Origin: Burkholderiales bacterium RIFCSPHIGHO2_12_FULL_63_20
GTDB lineage: Bacteria; Pseudomonadota; Gammaproteobacteria; Burkholderiales; Burkholderiaceae_C
Assembly (NCBI GenBank): GCA_001770775.1
Contig: MESA01000038.1
Span: forward strand, 96,960-160,959
Direction of reading: 5' to 3'
DNA length: 64,000 nt
Each line of letters starts with the position of its first letter. Position 1 is the first letter of the stretch. The notes beneath the pieces were generated by a model. The model searched no databases and had not been told where the DNA came from. It saw only the letters and a program-made list of their open reading frames with translations. Shown in pieces: positions 52,613 through 62,258 of this stretch. The translations under genes and the position numbers were made by a program.

Positions 52613-54096
52613 CCCTGGCGGAAGGCTTCAAAGTCCAGGGTGTCGGCCGCCTCGATCTGCGCCTGATCGGCCAGCGAGGCTTGCGCTTGCGCGCGCCATC
52701 CCGCCTGCTCCGCGTCGGACAAGGGCTGCGCCAACAAGGTCTGCTTGACCTCTTGCGAACAGGCCAGACCGAAGGCGTCAAACCGCCCTGCGTGCTGCGC
52801 CCGGATGGCGTCGAGCACCCGTGCCGACGGCAGCTGCTCGGGCGTCAGGAAATCGCGGCGGGCCTGCGCCCAGGCACGCTGGTAGGCATCGCCCCCATGC
52901 GCCTGGTCCAGCGCTTCGGCCACGGCCACGCCCTCGTCCAGCAGTGCCAAGCCCCAGTCCTGCAAACTCACGGGGGTCCCGTCGCGCATCAGCATCAAGC
53001 CCGGCTCACGTCCTCGTGAAGCCGCCAGCAGGTGGTTGGCCTGCAGGGTGCGCACCTCTTGCGGGCTGTCGGGCGGGCTGTCCGACAACAGCGCGTGCAG
53101 CAGGAACACGTCCAGCACACGCGCGGTGTGCGGGTCGATGCCCACGTCCAGGAAGGGATTGAGGTCCATGCACCGCACCTCCACGTACTCCACGCCGCGC
53201 TCGCGCAGGGCATGCAGGGGGCGCTCGCCCGAGCGGATCACCCGCTTGGGCCGGATCGTGCTGTAGAACTCGTTCTCGATCTGCAGCAGGCTGGTCGCCA
53301 GCTGGCGGTAGCCGCCCTGCGCATCGCGGATGCCGATGGCCTCGTACGGCGGATACGGCACCGTCAGCGCTTCGTGCAGCGAGTTGGCATAGCCTTCCAG
53401 GTCGTTGTAGCTCACGCACAGGGCTGACTGCGCATCGCTCTGGTAACCCAGACGCCCCATGCGCAGCGAGGTGGCGTAAGGCAGGTAGAGCGTGCCGTCG
53501 CTCAAGGTGTCGAGCCCGTGGGGCTGCCCGGCCGCAAAGGCCGAGGTCACCGCAGGCGAGGCGCCAAACAGGCACAGCAGCAAGAAAGAGTGCCGACGGA
53601 AGTTGCGGATCAGCGCAAAGTAATCGGCGCTGTCGGTGCCCGGGAACGACCAGTTGTAGTGGATGCCGGAAATCGTCTGCATCCGCGAGCCGTAGCGGTG
53701 CGACAGCCCCAGGCGGTACACCCGCTTGGCCTGACCGACGTTCGAGCTGCCGTAGTAGCCGATCGGGATCTCCGCATCAGGGGGCAGTTGGCCGGGCATG
53801 CTTGCCGCCCACATGCACTCGTCGTCCAGCGACTGCAGCACCACGCGGTGAACGGCCGTGAGCTCGCTCAGGCAATCTTCGACCCGATCGTGCACGCCCG
53901 TCACCAGCTCCAGCTGCGATTCGCTGAAATCGGTGGTGATGTGCGGATGGGTGAGGGCCGAGCCCAGCGCCACAGGGTGCGGCGTGCGCGCCAAAGTACC
54001 GTCCGGCGCGACGCGCAGGCCTTCCTTCTCGATGCCGCGCTTCATGCCACGCAGGCGTGCGACATCCAGGGTGCGCAAGCGTTGATGCAGGGTCAT
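52579..54096 (-). CDS. gshA: Glutamate-cysteine ligase GshA
   Basis: First enzyme of glutathione synthesis, joining Glu and Cys with ATP. At 505 residues it fits the proteobacterial GshA type. The N-terminus GMKRGIEKEGLRV binds metal and nucleotide, and TDFSESQLELVT, HYNWSFPG and VEVRCMDLNPFLDVG are typical active-site blocks. The ORF opens at 54171 but the ATG at 54096 (MTLHQRL) is the normal start. The last 34 bases overlap the end of the LRR kinase gene on the other strand. Confidence 0.95.
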   Translation of the reverse strand: MTLHQRLRTLDVARLRGMKRGIEKEGLRVAPDGTLARTPHPVALGSALTHPHITTDFSESQLELVTGVHDRVEDCLSELTAVHRVVLQSLDDECMWAASMPGQLPPDAEIPIGYYGSSNVGQAKRVYRLGLSHRYGSRMQTISGIHYNWSFPGTDSADYFALIRNFRRHSFLLLCLFGASPAVTSAFAAGQPHGLDTLSDGTLYLPYATSLRMGRLGYQSDAQSALCVSYNDLEGYANSLHEALTVPYPPYEAIGIRDAQGGYRQLATSLLQIENEFYSTIRPKRVIRSGERPLHALRERGVEYVEVRCMDLNPFLDVGIDPHTARVLDVFLLHALLSDSPPDSPQEVRTLQANHLLAASRGREPGLMLMRDGTPVSLQDWGLALLDEGVAVAEALDQAHGGDAYQRAWAQARRDFLTPEQLPSARVLDAIRAQHAGRFDAFGLACSQEVKQTLLAQPLSDAEQAGWRAQAQASLADQAQIEAADTLDFEAFRQGYVDPAGLTVA

Positions 54097-54271
54097 ACCG
54101 GGCAAAATCCTCTCCTCTCGACACAGGTGAGCGCCCGACAAGGTGCTGCACGGGCGCCGATTGTGCGCCAAGCCGCCGACACGTGCATGACAGCCCCGAA
54201 TGACCTTTTTGGACCTGCATCAAAGACGGTGCAGGGCGCTCATGATTGTTGTGCCGAACCCGCCATCGCCC

Positions 54272-55312
54272 TCACCAGCGCGACCGGTGGTCTTCCGTCA
54301 CCCCCAGCAGGCCCTCGACCGGGATGGCCGGCTTACTGGGCGAGGCCCGCACCCAACCGTGGAAGGTGCCCACCGGCTGGATGTAATCGCTGGCAGCGAT
54401 CCAGACATCGCGCCGCGCCTGACGCGCGCCCTCGGGCCGGAAGCGCAGGTCCAGCATGCCATCGTCGGTGTGGATGTGCCAGGGCGCCAACGGCCGGGCC
54501 GGGTCGAACACAAACGTGGCCGCGCCCAAGGGCAGCAAGGCCCCATCCAGCCACAGCACGTTCTCCTGGTTGCCAAAGTAGCCTTGCTGCAGATTGAATC
54601 CCAGGCGCCCGTCATGCGCAGACGCCCAGCGCCACGCAGTCTCTCGCGCCAGCAGCCCATTCGAGCTGTCGAGGCTGCCGGTGGCCCCTTGCAGCACATG
54701 GCGCTGCCCGTGCAGCTCGAACCAGCCGGTGGCCGGCAGACCCGGCGATTTCTGCGTGGCATGCCCCAGACCGCCCTGCACCGGCCCCACCGCCAGCAGA
54801 AACGGCGGGGCGTGGCTCAGGTCCAGCTCCACCTGCAGACGCAGCCCCCCTGCCACCACACGAACGGCCAGTGCGTCCGACGCCACCTCTGGCGCCACCG
54901 GGCGGATGCACAGCTCGGCGCCGAGGCCTCGAAACCGCGCCTCCCCGCCTTGCACGGGCTGATCGCGCACCCAGCCTGACAGCCCGGGCAAACCGTCTTG
55001 CGACCAGTCCAGCATCACCTGCCGGCGCTGGCGGTCAAACACATAGACAAAGGCCGACATGGCCCAGCCCAGGTCCACGATGGCCAGCCCGATGAACCAG
55101 TGCTCGGCGGCCAGGCCCACGTACTGCCAGCGCTTGTGGTGACATCGACGCCACAAGGCAGAGCGCTGTTGCGCGGCACGCAGCCCCGACCAGTCGATGC
55201 GCGCGATCCGCCCGGCATAGCGTCCGGTGTCCAACTCGCCGTCGTTCACCACCGACGGCGGCGGAAGTGGCAGGCATGGCTCACAGGCATCCAGGTTCGT
55301 CATCGGGTTCAT
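54272..55312 (-). CDS. DUF2804 domain protein
   Basis: A 346-residue protein of the DUF2804 family. The signature IDWSGLRAAQQRSALWRRCHHKRWQYVGLAAEHWFIGLAIVDLGWAMSAFVYVFDRQ is near the N-terminus, and a beta-rich lipocalin-like C-terminus follows (NQENVLWLDGALLPLGAATFVFDP). DUF2804 proteins lie near lipid metabolism genes; function is unknown. It starts three bases after the AraC gene on the same strand, so the two are probably co-transcribed. Confidence 0.88.
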   Translation of the reverse strand: MNPMTNLDACEPCLPLPPPSVVNDGELDTGRYAGRIARIDWSGLRAAQQRSALWRRCHHKRWQYVGLAAEHWFIGLAIVDLGWAMSAFVYVFDRQRRQVMLDWSQDGLPGLSGWVRDQPVQGGEARFRGLGAELCIRPVAPEVASDALAVRVVAGGLRLQVELDLSHAPPFLLAVGPVQGGLGHATQKSPGLPATGWFELHGQRHVLQGATGSLDSSNGLLARETAWRWASAHDGRLGFNLQQGYFGNQENVLWLDGALLPLGAATFVFDPARPLAPWHIHTDDGMLDLRFRPEGARQARRDVWIAASDYIQPVGTFHGWVRASPSKPAIPVEGLLGVTEDHRSRW

Positions 55313-55315
55313 CTT

Positions 55316-56311
55316 TCAAGCCGCACCCATCAACCACTGCCGACGCCACAGCGCCGGGGTGACCCCGGTCCAGCCGCGAAACGCCCGCGTGAAGGCACTT
55401 TGTTCAGAGTAGCCCAGTAGCAGGGCGATCTCGGCCACGTCCAACCGAGCGTTTTTGAGATGGCCCTCAGCCAGGTGGCGACGCGTGTCGTCCAGCAGTT
55501 GCTGAAACGAGGTGCCCTGCTCGGCCAGACGGCGCTGCAGGCTGCGCACACTGGTGTGATGCGCCTCGGCCAAGGCTGCCAGACCGGTACGCCCCTCACG
55601 GATCAAAGGGACCAGGGTGCGACGCCAGGCATCCACCACCGCCGGCACCCGCGACACCTCGGCCAGCACCGCCTCGGCCTGCTGGTCCAGCAGCGCCAGC
55701 AGGGCCGGGTCCGATTTGCGCAGCGGCAGATTCAGCACCTCGGCGCTGAACACCAGGCGGGTGCTTTCGACCTCAAACCGCACCTCGCCCCCGAAGTAGT
55801 CGGCATACGGCTGGACCACCGCGGGGGGTGGGTTCACGAAACACACCTCGCGCACCGGCCAGTATCGCCCGGTCATGTCGCGGGCCAGTTGCACCAGGGA
55901 GGCGATCGCGGTCTCGTCCACCAGCGCCCCCGGCCGTCCACGCGCCACGCCCCACTCCACCGTCACCCCTTGCGGCCCCAGTTGCACCTGGGCTGGGTTG
56001 GCGTCGTACACCGAGGCGTGAAAGCGCTCCAGCCGCTGCAGGGCCTCGCCCAGCGTCGCGCAGGCCAGCGCCGCATGGCCCACCACCCCGAAATGCCGAG
56101 GCCCGATGCCTTCGGCAATGCGCAACCCCAGGCCGGGCCGCTGCTCCAGCGCATCCACACGGGCCAGCCAGCGCTGCCAGGTCGCCATGGGCACAAAGTG
56201 GGCCTCGGGCTCCGGCGCCTCGCCCAGCACCCGCAGCGGGTCCAGCCCCTGGCGCACCAGGTACTCCTGCAAGAGCTGAACGTAAGACGAGGCAACGCGG
56301 GTATCGACCAT
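55316..56311 (-). CDS. AraC family regulator with arabinose-binding-type N-terminal domain
   Basis: A 331-residue regulator. Residues about 20-200 match the long N-terminal domain (PF12625 type) found in AraC proteins that control lipid or sterol use. The C-terminal pair of helix-turn-helix motifs is clear: LAALAEAHHTSVRSLQRRLAEQGTSFQQLLDDTRRHLAEGHL and LDVAEIALLLGYSEQSAFTRAFRGWTGVTPALWRR. It is divergent from the sterol-desaturase-like gene, the likely target, and forms a unit with DUF2804. Confidence 0.9.
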   Translation of the reverse strand: MVDTRVASSYVQLLQEYLVRQGLDPLRVLGEAPEPEAHFVPMATWQRWLARVDALEQRPGLGLRIAEGIGPRHFGVVGHAALACATLGEALQRLERFHASVYDANPAQVQLGPQGVTVEWGVARGRPGALVDETAIASLVQLARDMTGRYWPVREVCFVNPPPAVVQPYADYFGGEVRFEVESTRLVFSAEVLNLPLRKSDPALLALLDQQAEAVLAEVSRVPAVVDAWRRTLVPLIREGRTGLAALAEAHHTSVRSLQRRLAEQGTSFQQLLDDTRRHLAEGHLKNARLDVAEIALLLGYSEQSAFTRAFRGWTGVTPALWRRQWLMGAA

Positions 56312-56465
56312 GTGGCTTTCACAAATCCTGAGCGCATCATGCCGACCTCTGCGTCAGACCACCATCGGGACGAGCCTCATGGCGCAGGCCCCACATTGGC
56401 GTGATCGGTCAAGAAAGGCGCGCCGTGACGCGGCAAGCTGAACGCCAGTTTGCTGACTCACCACC

Positions 56466-57443
56466 ATGACCGACCTTGCCACCCTGCTTTCCGCCTGGCA
56501 CATCCAGCTGCCGTTCACGCTGCCCGCCTGGCTCGGCCACTCCGACCTGCGCGAGTGGCTGCTGGTGCTGCTGGCCCCGCTGTTCCTGCTGACGGTGTTG
56601 ATCGAGTGGCTGCGCTTTCGGCGCAGCGACCAGCAGGCCGCCCGGCCCGTCTATGCGCTGCGCGATGCGATCGACAGCCTCAACCTGGGCGGCGTCTACA
56701 TGCTGCTGGACGTGGTGATCGTGCTCACCCTGGTGCTGCCCGCCATGGCGTTCGTCTATGGCCATCGCCTCACCACCATCGCCATCACGCCCTGGACCTT
56801 TGCCGCCCTCTTCCTGGGCGTGGAGCTTTGTTACTACGCCTTTCACCGCGCCAGCCACCGCATCCGCTGGTTCTGGTGCGCGCACGTGGTGCACCACGGC
56901 TCCGAGCACATGAACTTCACCACCGCCATGCGCCAGAGTTGGCTCTACAGCTTTGCCGGAAACTGGCTGTTCTACACCCCGCTGGTCTGGCTGGGCTTCG
57001 AGCCACGCTGGGTGCTGTTTGCGCTGTCCATCAACCTGGCCTACCAGTTCTTCGTCCACACGCAGTGGGTCGGCAAACTGCCCGCCCCCATCGAATTCAT
57101 CTTCAACACGCCCTCGCACCACCGGGCCCACCACGGCCGCAACCCGCGCTACATCGACAAGAACTACGGCGGCACCTTGATCGTGTTCGATCGCCTGTTC
57201 GGCACCTTCGTCCCTGAGACCGAAGCACCCGACTACGGCCTGGTGCGCCAGGTGCGCAGCCACAACCCGATCTGGCTGACGATCCACGAGTGGGTGGACA
57301 TGTTCCGCGACATGGCACGCCCGGGTCGGTGGCACGAACGACTGAAACACGCGTGGGCGCCCCCCGAATGGGAGCGAACGCGGGATAATCCGCCCCATGC
57401 ATCCGAACGCCCTTCTCGACCTCACCGCACGACTCGTCCATGA
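56466..57443 (+). CDS. Sterol desaturase/fatty acid hydroxylase family protein
   Basis: A 325-residue di-iron membrane oxygenase. Hydrophobic helices fill the first 130 residues. The three histidine boxes are HRASH, HVVHH and SHHRAHHGRN. Substrates in the family include sterols, fatty acids and carotenoids; this one is not known. It is divergent from an AraC regulator of the lipid-metabolism type and overlaps the rsmB start by 47 bases. Confidence 0.92.
   Translation: MTDLATLLSAWHIQLPFTLPAWLGHSDLREWLLVLLAPLFLLTVLIEWLRFRRSDQQAARPVYALRDAIDSLNLGGVYMLLDVVIVLTLVLPAMAFVYGHRLTTIAITPWTFAALFLGVELCYYAFHRASHRIRWFWCAHVVHHGSEHMNFTTAMRQSWLYSFAGNWLFYTPLVWLGFEPRWVLFALSINLAYQFFVHTQWVGKLPAPIEFIFNTPSHHRAHHGRNPRYIDKNYGGTLIVFDRLFGTFVPETEAPDYGLVRQVRSHNPIWLTIHEWVDMFRDMARPGRWHERLKHAWAPPEWERTRDNPPHASERPSRPHRTTRP
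57382..57399 (+). promoter_or_regulatory. Leaderless-type start of rsmB (GATAAT 7 bases before ATG)
   Basis: GGGATAATCCGCCCCATG, identical over 18 bases to the dbpA start at 21240-21257. The -10-like GATAAT is seven bases before ATG. It lies inside the end of the preceding coding sequence. Confidence 0.5.
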
Positions 57444-58662
57444 GGTGCTCAAGCTTGACGCCCCCGCCGACAGCATCGTTTCCTACTTTTTCCGCAGCCA
57501 CAAGGAGTTGGGGCAGCGTGAGCGCCACGCCCTGGCCGAAACCGCCTACGCGGTGCTGCGCCAGCGTCTGCTGTGGGCCAACCTGGCCCAATCCGGACAC
57601 GGCCCCATGGATCGCCGTCTGGCCATCCTGGCCTGGCAAGGTGAACCCCACGTCCTGAAAAAGGCCATGACGGTCGATGAAGCCACCTGGGTCACGCGCA
57701 CCCAGGCGGTTGATCGCCATGCCATGCCTGACAAGCTGCGCCACAACCTGCCCGACTGGCTCTCCAACAGTCTGCGCGCCCAACTGAGCGATGAAGAGTT
57801 CTGGGCGCTGGTGGACACCTTCTCGGCCGGCGCCCCGCTGGACCTGCGCGTCAACGCCGTCAAGGCCAAGCGCGAAGCCGTGATCGAAGCGCTGACAGCG
57901 GCCAACATCCCAGCCGAACCCACGCCCTACTCCCCCATCGGCATCCGCATCCAGGGCAAGCCCGCGCTGCAAAAGCTGCCGCTCTACACCGGCGGCGACG
58001 TCGAGGTACAAGACGAAGGCAGCCAACTGCTGGCCCTGCTGACGGGTGCCAAGCGTGGTGAAATGGTGGTGGACTTCTGCGCCGGTGCCGGTGGCAAGAC
58101 CCTGGCCCTGGGCGCCATGATGCGCAACACCGGCCGCCTGTACGCCTTCGACGTGTCAGGCCACCGCCTGGAAAACCTCAAGCCGCGTCTGGCCCGCAGC
58201 GGCCTGTCGAACGTGTACGCCACGCAAATTGCGCACGAGAACGACGAGCGCATCAAGCGCCTGCGCGGCAAGATCGACCGGGTGCTGGTGGACGCGCCCT
58301 GCTCGGGCCTGGGCACCCTGCGCCGCAACCCCGACCTGAAGTGGCGTCAAAGCCCCAAGGCGGTGGAAGAGCTGCAGGTCAAGCAAACGGCCATTTTGAA
58401 CAGCGCCGCGCGCCTGCTCAAGCCGGGCGGCCGCCTGGTGTATGCCACCTGCAGCCTGATGCCGGCCGAGAACGAAGTGATCGCCAAGGCCTTCAGCGAA
58501 AGCCACCCTGACTTCGTGCAGCTCGATGCGAAAGAGCAGCTGGAAAAGGCTGGCGTGGCCCAGGCCGAGACGCTGGTCACGGAAGCCGGCCACCTGCGCC
58601 TGTGGCCGCATCGTCACACCACCGACGGCTTCTACGCCGTGGCGTGGGAACGCAAGGCCTGA
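57397..58662 (+). CDS. rsmB: RsmB/NOP family rRNA m5C methyltransferase
   Basis: A 421-residue SAM-dependent methyltransferase that modifies a cytosine in 16S rRNA. The SAM site is VVDFCAGAGGKTLALGA. The two cysteines of the m5C mechanism are in VDAPCSGLGTLRRNPDLKW and YATCSLMPAENE. The N-terminus is an NusB-like helical region. It starts inside the end of the sterol-desaturase-like gene (47-base overlap) at an ATG that follows GATAAT by seven bases, so it may have its own promoter. Confidence 0.93.
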   Translation: MHPNALLDLTARLVHEVLKLDAPADSIVSYFFRSHKELGQRERHALAETAYAVLRQRLLWANLAQSGHGPMDRRLAILAWQGEPHVLKKAMTVDEATWVTRTQAVDRHAMPDKLRHNLPDWLSNSLRAQLSDEEFWALVDTFSAGAPLDLRVNAVKAKREAVIEALTAANIPAEPTPYSPIGIRIQGKPALQKLPLYTGGDVEVQDEGSQLLALLTGAKRGEMVVDFCAGAGGKTLALGAMMRNTGRLYAFDVSGHRLENLKPRLARSGLSNVYATQIAHENDERIKRLRGKIDRVLVDAPCSGLGTLRRNPDLKWRQSPKAVEELQVKQTAILNSAARLLKPGGRLVYATCSLMPAENEVIAKAFSESHPDFVQLDAKEQLEKAGVAQAETLVTEAGHLRLWPHRHTTDGFYAVAWERKA

Positions 58663-58692
58663 CCCTTCAGGCCTTTACGCAGGAAGGCCTGA

Positions 58693-59505
58693 TCAGAACA
58701 GGCTTTCCTTGATGTAGATGATGTCCGACGGCTGCAGCTTGTCGTTCATGCCCGGCGAGATGATCTTGACCTGGCCAGACGCATCGCGGCGGTGCACCTT
58801 GATGCCCCGCTCGGTGCCGCGCAAGGTCAGGCCGCCAGCGGTGGCCAGGGCCTGCAGCACGGTCGTGTCACGCACCAACACCTGGGCGCCGGGACGCTGC
58901 ACTTCACCGTACACATAGACCTGGGGGGCACGGTCCACCCAGATGGTGTCGCCGTTTTGCAGCTGCATGTCTTCTTCCGTGCCCTGGGAGGCGAACACCT
59001 TGGGGAAATCGACTTCCATGCGGAAGGGGTCGCCATTGCGCACCCCCGACACCACCACGATGTCAGAGCCCACGCCCGCCATGATGCCGCCCGCCAGCGC
59101 CAGCACCTCGCTCAGGCGAGAGTTGCCGGCTTCCAGCGGATAACGGCCCGGTCGGTTGACCTGCCCCAGCACCGAGACCTGGTTGGCCTTGACGGAAATC
59201 ACCAGGATGGCGACCTGCGGGTTCTTGAGAAAATTGCCGCTCTTCAGGCCGGTGGCGATCTTCTTTTCGGCATCGGCCACGGTCAGCCCACCGATCTGCA
59301 CACTGCCCAGCAGCGGGAAGGAGATCACGCCGCCTTCGGGAATGCGGGTCTCCACCAAGAGGTCGGCGTTCTGATACACCGTCACCCGGATCTGGTCACC
59401 TGCGCCCAGCACATAGGCACTGCTTTCTTCGGCCCAGGCCCCCAGGCTCAGGGCCATCAGCATCGTGGCCATGAGCCACTTCAGCACATCACGCATTCTC
59501 GTCAT
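58693..59505 (-). CDS. Polysaccharide export protein EpsE-like
   Basis: A 270-residue outer-membrane/periplasmic polysaccharide export protein of the Wza family, EpsE subtype. The signal peptide ends in LSLGAWA and is not a lipoprotein signal (no lipobox cysteine). Residues about 30-110 are the Poly_export domain (YVLGAGDQIRVTVYQNADL), followed by two SLBB domains (VSVLGQVNRPGRYPLEAG, VYVYGEVQRPGAQV). The first GTG at 59508 is weaker than the ATG at 59505, which has GAGGA at good spacing. No other eps genes are adjacent. Confidence 0.88.
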   Translation of the reverse strand: MTRMRDVLKWLMATMLMALSLGAWAEESSAYVLGAGDQIRVTVYQNADLLVETRIPEGGVISFPLLGSVQIGGLTVADAEKKIATGLKSGNFLKNPQVAILVISVKANQVSVLGQVNRPGRYPLEAGNSRLSEVLALAGGIMAGVGSDIVVVSGVRNGDPFRMEVDFPKVFASQGTEEDMQLQNGDTIWVDRAPQVYVYGEVQRPGAQVLVRDTTVLQALATAGGLTLRGTERGIKVHRRDASGQVKIISPGMNDKLQPSDIIYIKESLF

Positions 59506-59673
59506 CACATGGTCCTCGCATCAACATGTCGGGTCAGCCCTGTCGGGACACCCTGATGCGCACCAATGTAGCAGCGGCATCTGGGCGAAAACACGTCAAA
59601 CCACCGAGGACACCACGAGTCGGGGTTCTCGCTTTCCCTGATGTGCCGCGACCCGGGGCGAGCGAACCACGCC

Positions 59674-62055
59674 TCAGGCGAGGCTCATGTTGGTGCGCTC
59701 CAGGTAGGCCTCCACCTCGCTGCCCGGCATGGGCCGGGAAATCAGGAAACCCTGCACGTCGCCGCAGCCCAACGCGCGCAGCATGACCAGCTGTTCGGCG
59801 GTTTCCACGCCCTCGGCGGTGATGTCCAGGCGCAGGGCCTGGGCCAACGTGATGATGGCCGTGACCACCGCCTGCGCGTCCTGGTCGCTGTCGAGCGAGC
59901 GCACGAACATGCCGTCGATCTTGAGCTTGTCCAGCGGAAAGCGCCGCAGATAGGCGAGCGAGGAGTAGCCGGTGCCAAAATCGTCCATCGCCACCCGCAC
60001 GCCACGCGCCCGCAGGGCCATCAAGGTGGCTTGAGCGCCGTCGTGGTCTTCAATCAGCGCCGACTCGGTGATCTCCAGTTCCAGCCGCTCGGGCGCCAGG
60101 CCGCTCTGGTGAAGCGCCTCATCCACCAGGTCGAGCACCGACGAGCTGCGGAACTGCACCGCCGACAGATTGACGGCCACGCGCAGATCCTCGGGCCACT
60201 TGGCGGCGGCCATGCAGGCCTCACGCAGCACCCAGTTGCCCAGGGGCACGATCTGGCCGGTTTCCTCGGCCACGGGAATGAACTCACCGGGGCCAATCAA
60301 CCCCCGTTCGGAGTGCTGCCAGCGGACCAGGGCCTCAAAGCCGATGACCTCACCGCTGTCCAGGTGCATCTGCGGCTGAAAGTAGAGCTGAAACTGTTCG
60401 GCGGCCAGGGCCTGCCCCAGCTCGCTTTGAAGGCGCACGCGGGCCCGCGCACTGTCGGCCAGACCCACATCGAAGAAGCGGAAGGTGTTGCGCCCGGCCG
60501 CTTTGGCCGCGTACAGCGCCAGATCGGCACATTGCAGCAGCGATTGTGGGTCGCGGCCATCGCGCGGTGCCAGGGCCACGCCGACGCTGGCCCGCACTTC
60601 CACCAGCACGTCATCGAGCTGAATGGGTTCATTGAGCAAGTTGAGCAGCCGCTCGGCCAGGGCTCCGGACTTCTTGGGGCTGGTGTAGCGCCAGGTCAGC
60701 AAGGCGAACTCGTCGCCGCCCAGTCGGGCCAGCAGGTCACCCTCGGCCAGGATGGTCTTGAGACGCCCACCCACCCGCCGCAACAACTGGTCACCCACGC
60801 TGTGGCCGAGCGAGTCGTTGATGTGCTTGAAATTGTCCAGGTCCAGGAACAGCAGCGCACAGGGGCGTGGCTCGGCGTCGGGGGCCGCCTTGAGTCGCTC
60901 CAGTTCCGTGCTGAAACGGTGGCGGTTGGCCAAGCCGGTGAGGGCGTCGTAATTGGCAAGGCGGGCCAGTTCGTCACGCGCCTGACGGGTGTGGGTGATG
61001 TTGGAGCCCACGCCACGCCAGCCCGCCGCACGTCCCTTGTCATCGAACAGGGGCTTGGCCGACAGCGACCACCAGTGGATGTCGTGCGCCACCTCGACTG
61101 GAATTTCCAAGTCACGGAAGGGCTGCCCCAAGCGCAAACAGGTGGTGAGCCGACTCAGGGCGTCGGCCGCCTCTTCGTCATCGGGCGGCACCATCAAAGA
61201 CAACAGCTCGGTGAACGATTGCTGCAGCAGCTGCTTGGGCGGCAAGCCAAAGGACTCGGCCAGGCGGCCCGAGACGTGGCGCAGGTGGCCGGTGGGCGAG
61301 ACCTCCCACAACCAGTCAGAGGCGTGTTCTTCGAAGTCGCGCAGCAAGAGGTCGATCAGCTGCTTCTGACGATCGGTTTCGGCCTCGGCCCGCAAGCGGC
61401 TGACGAACACCTTGCCGCTGGCGTAGCTCACGGCACACATGATCACGGCATAGACGACCAGGAGCGCCAGCAAGGTGCGGTTGTCGGTCACGCCGGAGCG
61501 CGCCAACCCCACGATGCTGGCCACGGACAAGGTCAGCACATAGGCCCAGGCCACGGGCACCATGGGGCTGAGCAGGAAAGCGCCGCCGCAAATGGTGCCC
61601 ACCACCACAGCCGCAATCAGCAGGGAGCCCGCGTGATCGGCCTCTGGAAACACCATGGCGGGGAGCACGGCCCACAAGGCGGCAAAGCACATGACCTGTG
61701 CCACGATGAGTCGGGCTGCTGCCCGCGAGGCCACCGGACGAGGCGCTGACTTGATCAGGCGCCGCCACCATATGGCGGCCACCGGCAAGGACAGCACCAC
61801 AGAAAAGCACCACAAGGCCAGAATCAGGTGTGGCAAACGCCCCCAGAACACCCAGGAGATGCCCATGACGTTGACCGCATTGCCGGCCGTGACCAGGGGC
61901 AACATGCGCACCAGCGCATTGATCTGACGCGCGCGAAAATGAGCCGCCAGCGGGCCATCGACGGCCTCGTCGGGCACCACGTCATGGCGCCACTGCGCCC
62001 AGCCTTTCGGCCACTGTTGCTTACCGGAATCGTGTGCCTGGTACATCCCTGCCAT
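59674..62055 (-). CDS. Membrane PAS-GGDEF-EAL protein
   Basis: A 793-residue c-di-GMP signalling protein. Five or six hydrophobic helices fill residues about 45-215. A PAS domain (residues about 235-345, WLWEVSPTGHLRHVSGRLAESFG) precedes GGDEF (RLGGDEFALL, near residue 447) and EAL (GFEALVRWQH, near residue 573; later ESALIEDHDG and DDFGTGYSSLAYLRRF). Both signature motifs are intact, so cyclase and phosphodiesterase activity are both possible. c-di-GMP usually controls exopolysaccharide, which fits the neighbouring EpsE gene. Confidence 0.94.
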   Translation of the reverse strand: MAGMYQAHDSGKQQWPKGWAQWRHDVVPDEAVDGPLAAHFRARQINALVRMLPLVTAGNAVNVMGISWVFWGRLPHLILALWCFSVVLSLPVAAIWWRRLIKSAPRPVASRAAARLIVAQVMCFAALWAVLPAMVFPEADHAGSLLIAAVVVGTICGGAFLLSPMVPVAWAYVLTLSVASIVGLARSGVTDNRTLLALLVVYAVIMCAVSYASGKVFVSRLRAEAETDRQKQLIDLLLRDFEEHASDWLWEVSPTGHLRHVSGRLAESFGLPPKQLLQQSFTELLSLMVPPDDEEAADALSRLTTCLRLGQPFRDLEIPVEVAHDIHWWSLSAKPLFDDKGRAAGWRGVGSNITHTRQARDELARLANYDALTGLANRHRFSTELERLKAAPDAEPRPCALLFLDLDNFKHINDSLGHSVGDQLLRRVGGRLKTILAEGDLLARLGGDEFALLTWRYTSPKKSGALAERLLNLLNEPIQLDDVLVEVRASVGVALAPRDGRDPQSLLQCADLALYAAKAAGRNTFRFFDVGLADSARARVRLQSELGQALAAEQFQLYFQPQMHLDSGEVIGFEALVRWQHSERGLIGPGEFIPVAEETGQIVPLGNWVLREACMAAAKWPEDLRVAVNLSAVQFRSSSVLDLVDEALHQSGLAPERLELEITESALIEDHDGAQATLMALRARGVRVAMDDFGTGYSSLAYLRRFPLDKLKIDGMFVRSLDSDQDAQAVVTAIITLAQALRLDITAEGVETAEQLVMLRALGCGDVQGFLISRPMPGSEVEAYLERTNMSLA

Positions 62056-62258
62056 TCATGCCCAAAACATGCCTTCAGCGTAACCCGATAAGTCCGCACT
62101 TCGCGGCGCCCAGCGCTGACAAATGCGATTTCAGCACGGGATTCTTGGTAAATTGCCTGCCCTCCCCCCCAAGTCGGGTCAGGTGCAGCCCCCCTCTGGT
62201 CGCGGGGGCTCGAGCAGATGTCGTACCATCGTCGCCCCTCCGCGTGAAATAGACGACC

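Noticed and set aside
56397-56447. TGGCGT ... ACGCCA inverted repeat before the sterol-desaturase-like gene
   Set aside because: Six-base arms 39 bases apart are expected by chance in GC-rich DNA; not enough to call an AraC operator.
59641-61749. 702-aa plus-strand ORF
   Set aside because: It is antisense to the intact PAS-GGDEF-EAL gene and shows no domain.
62187-62210. AGCCCCC-N10-GGGGGCT hairpin in the maeB leader
   Set aside because: It has no T-run, no recognisable riboswitch core and lies in a C/G-rich stretch; too weak to annotate.
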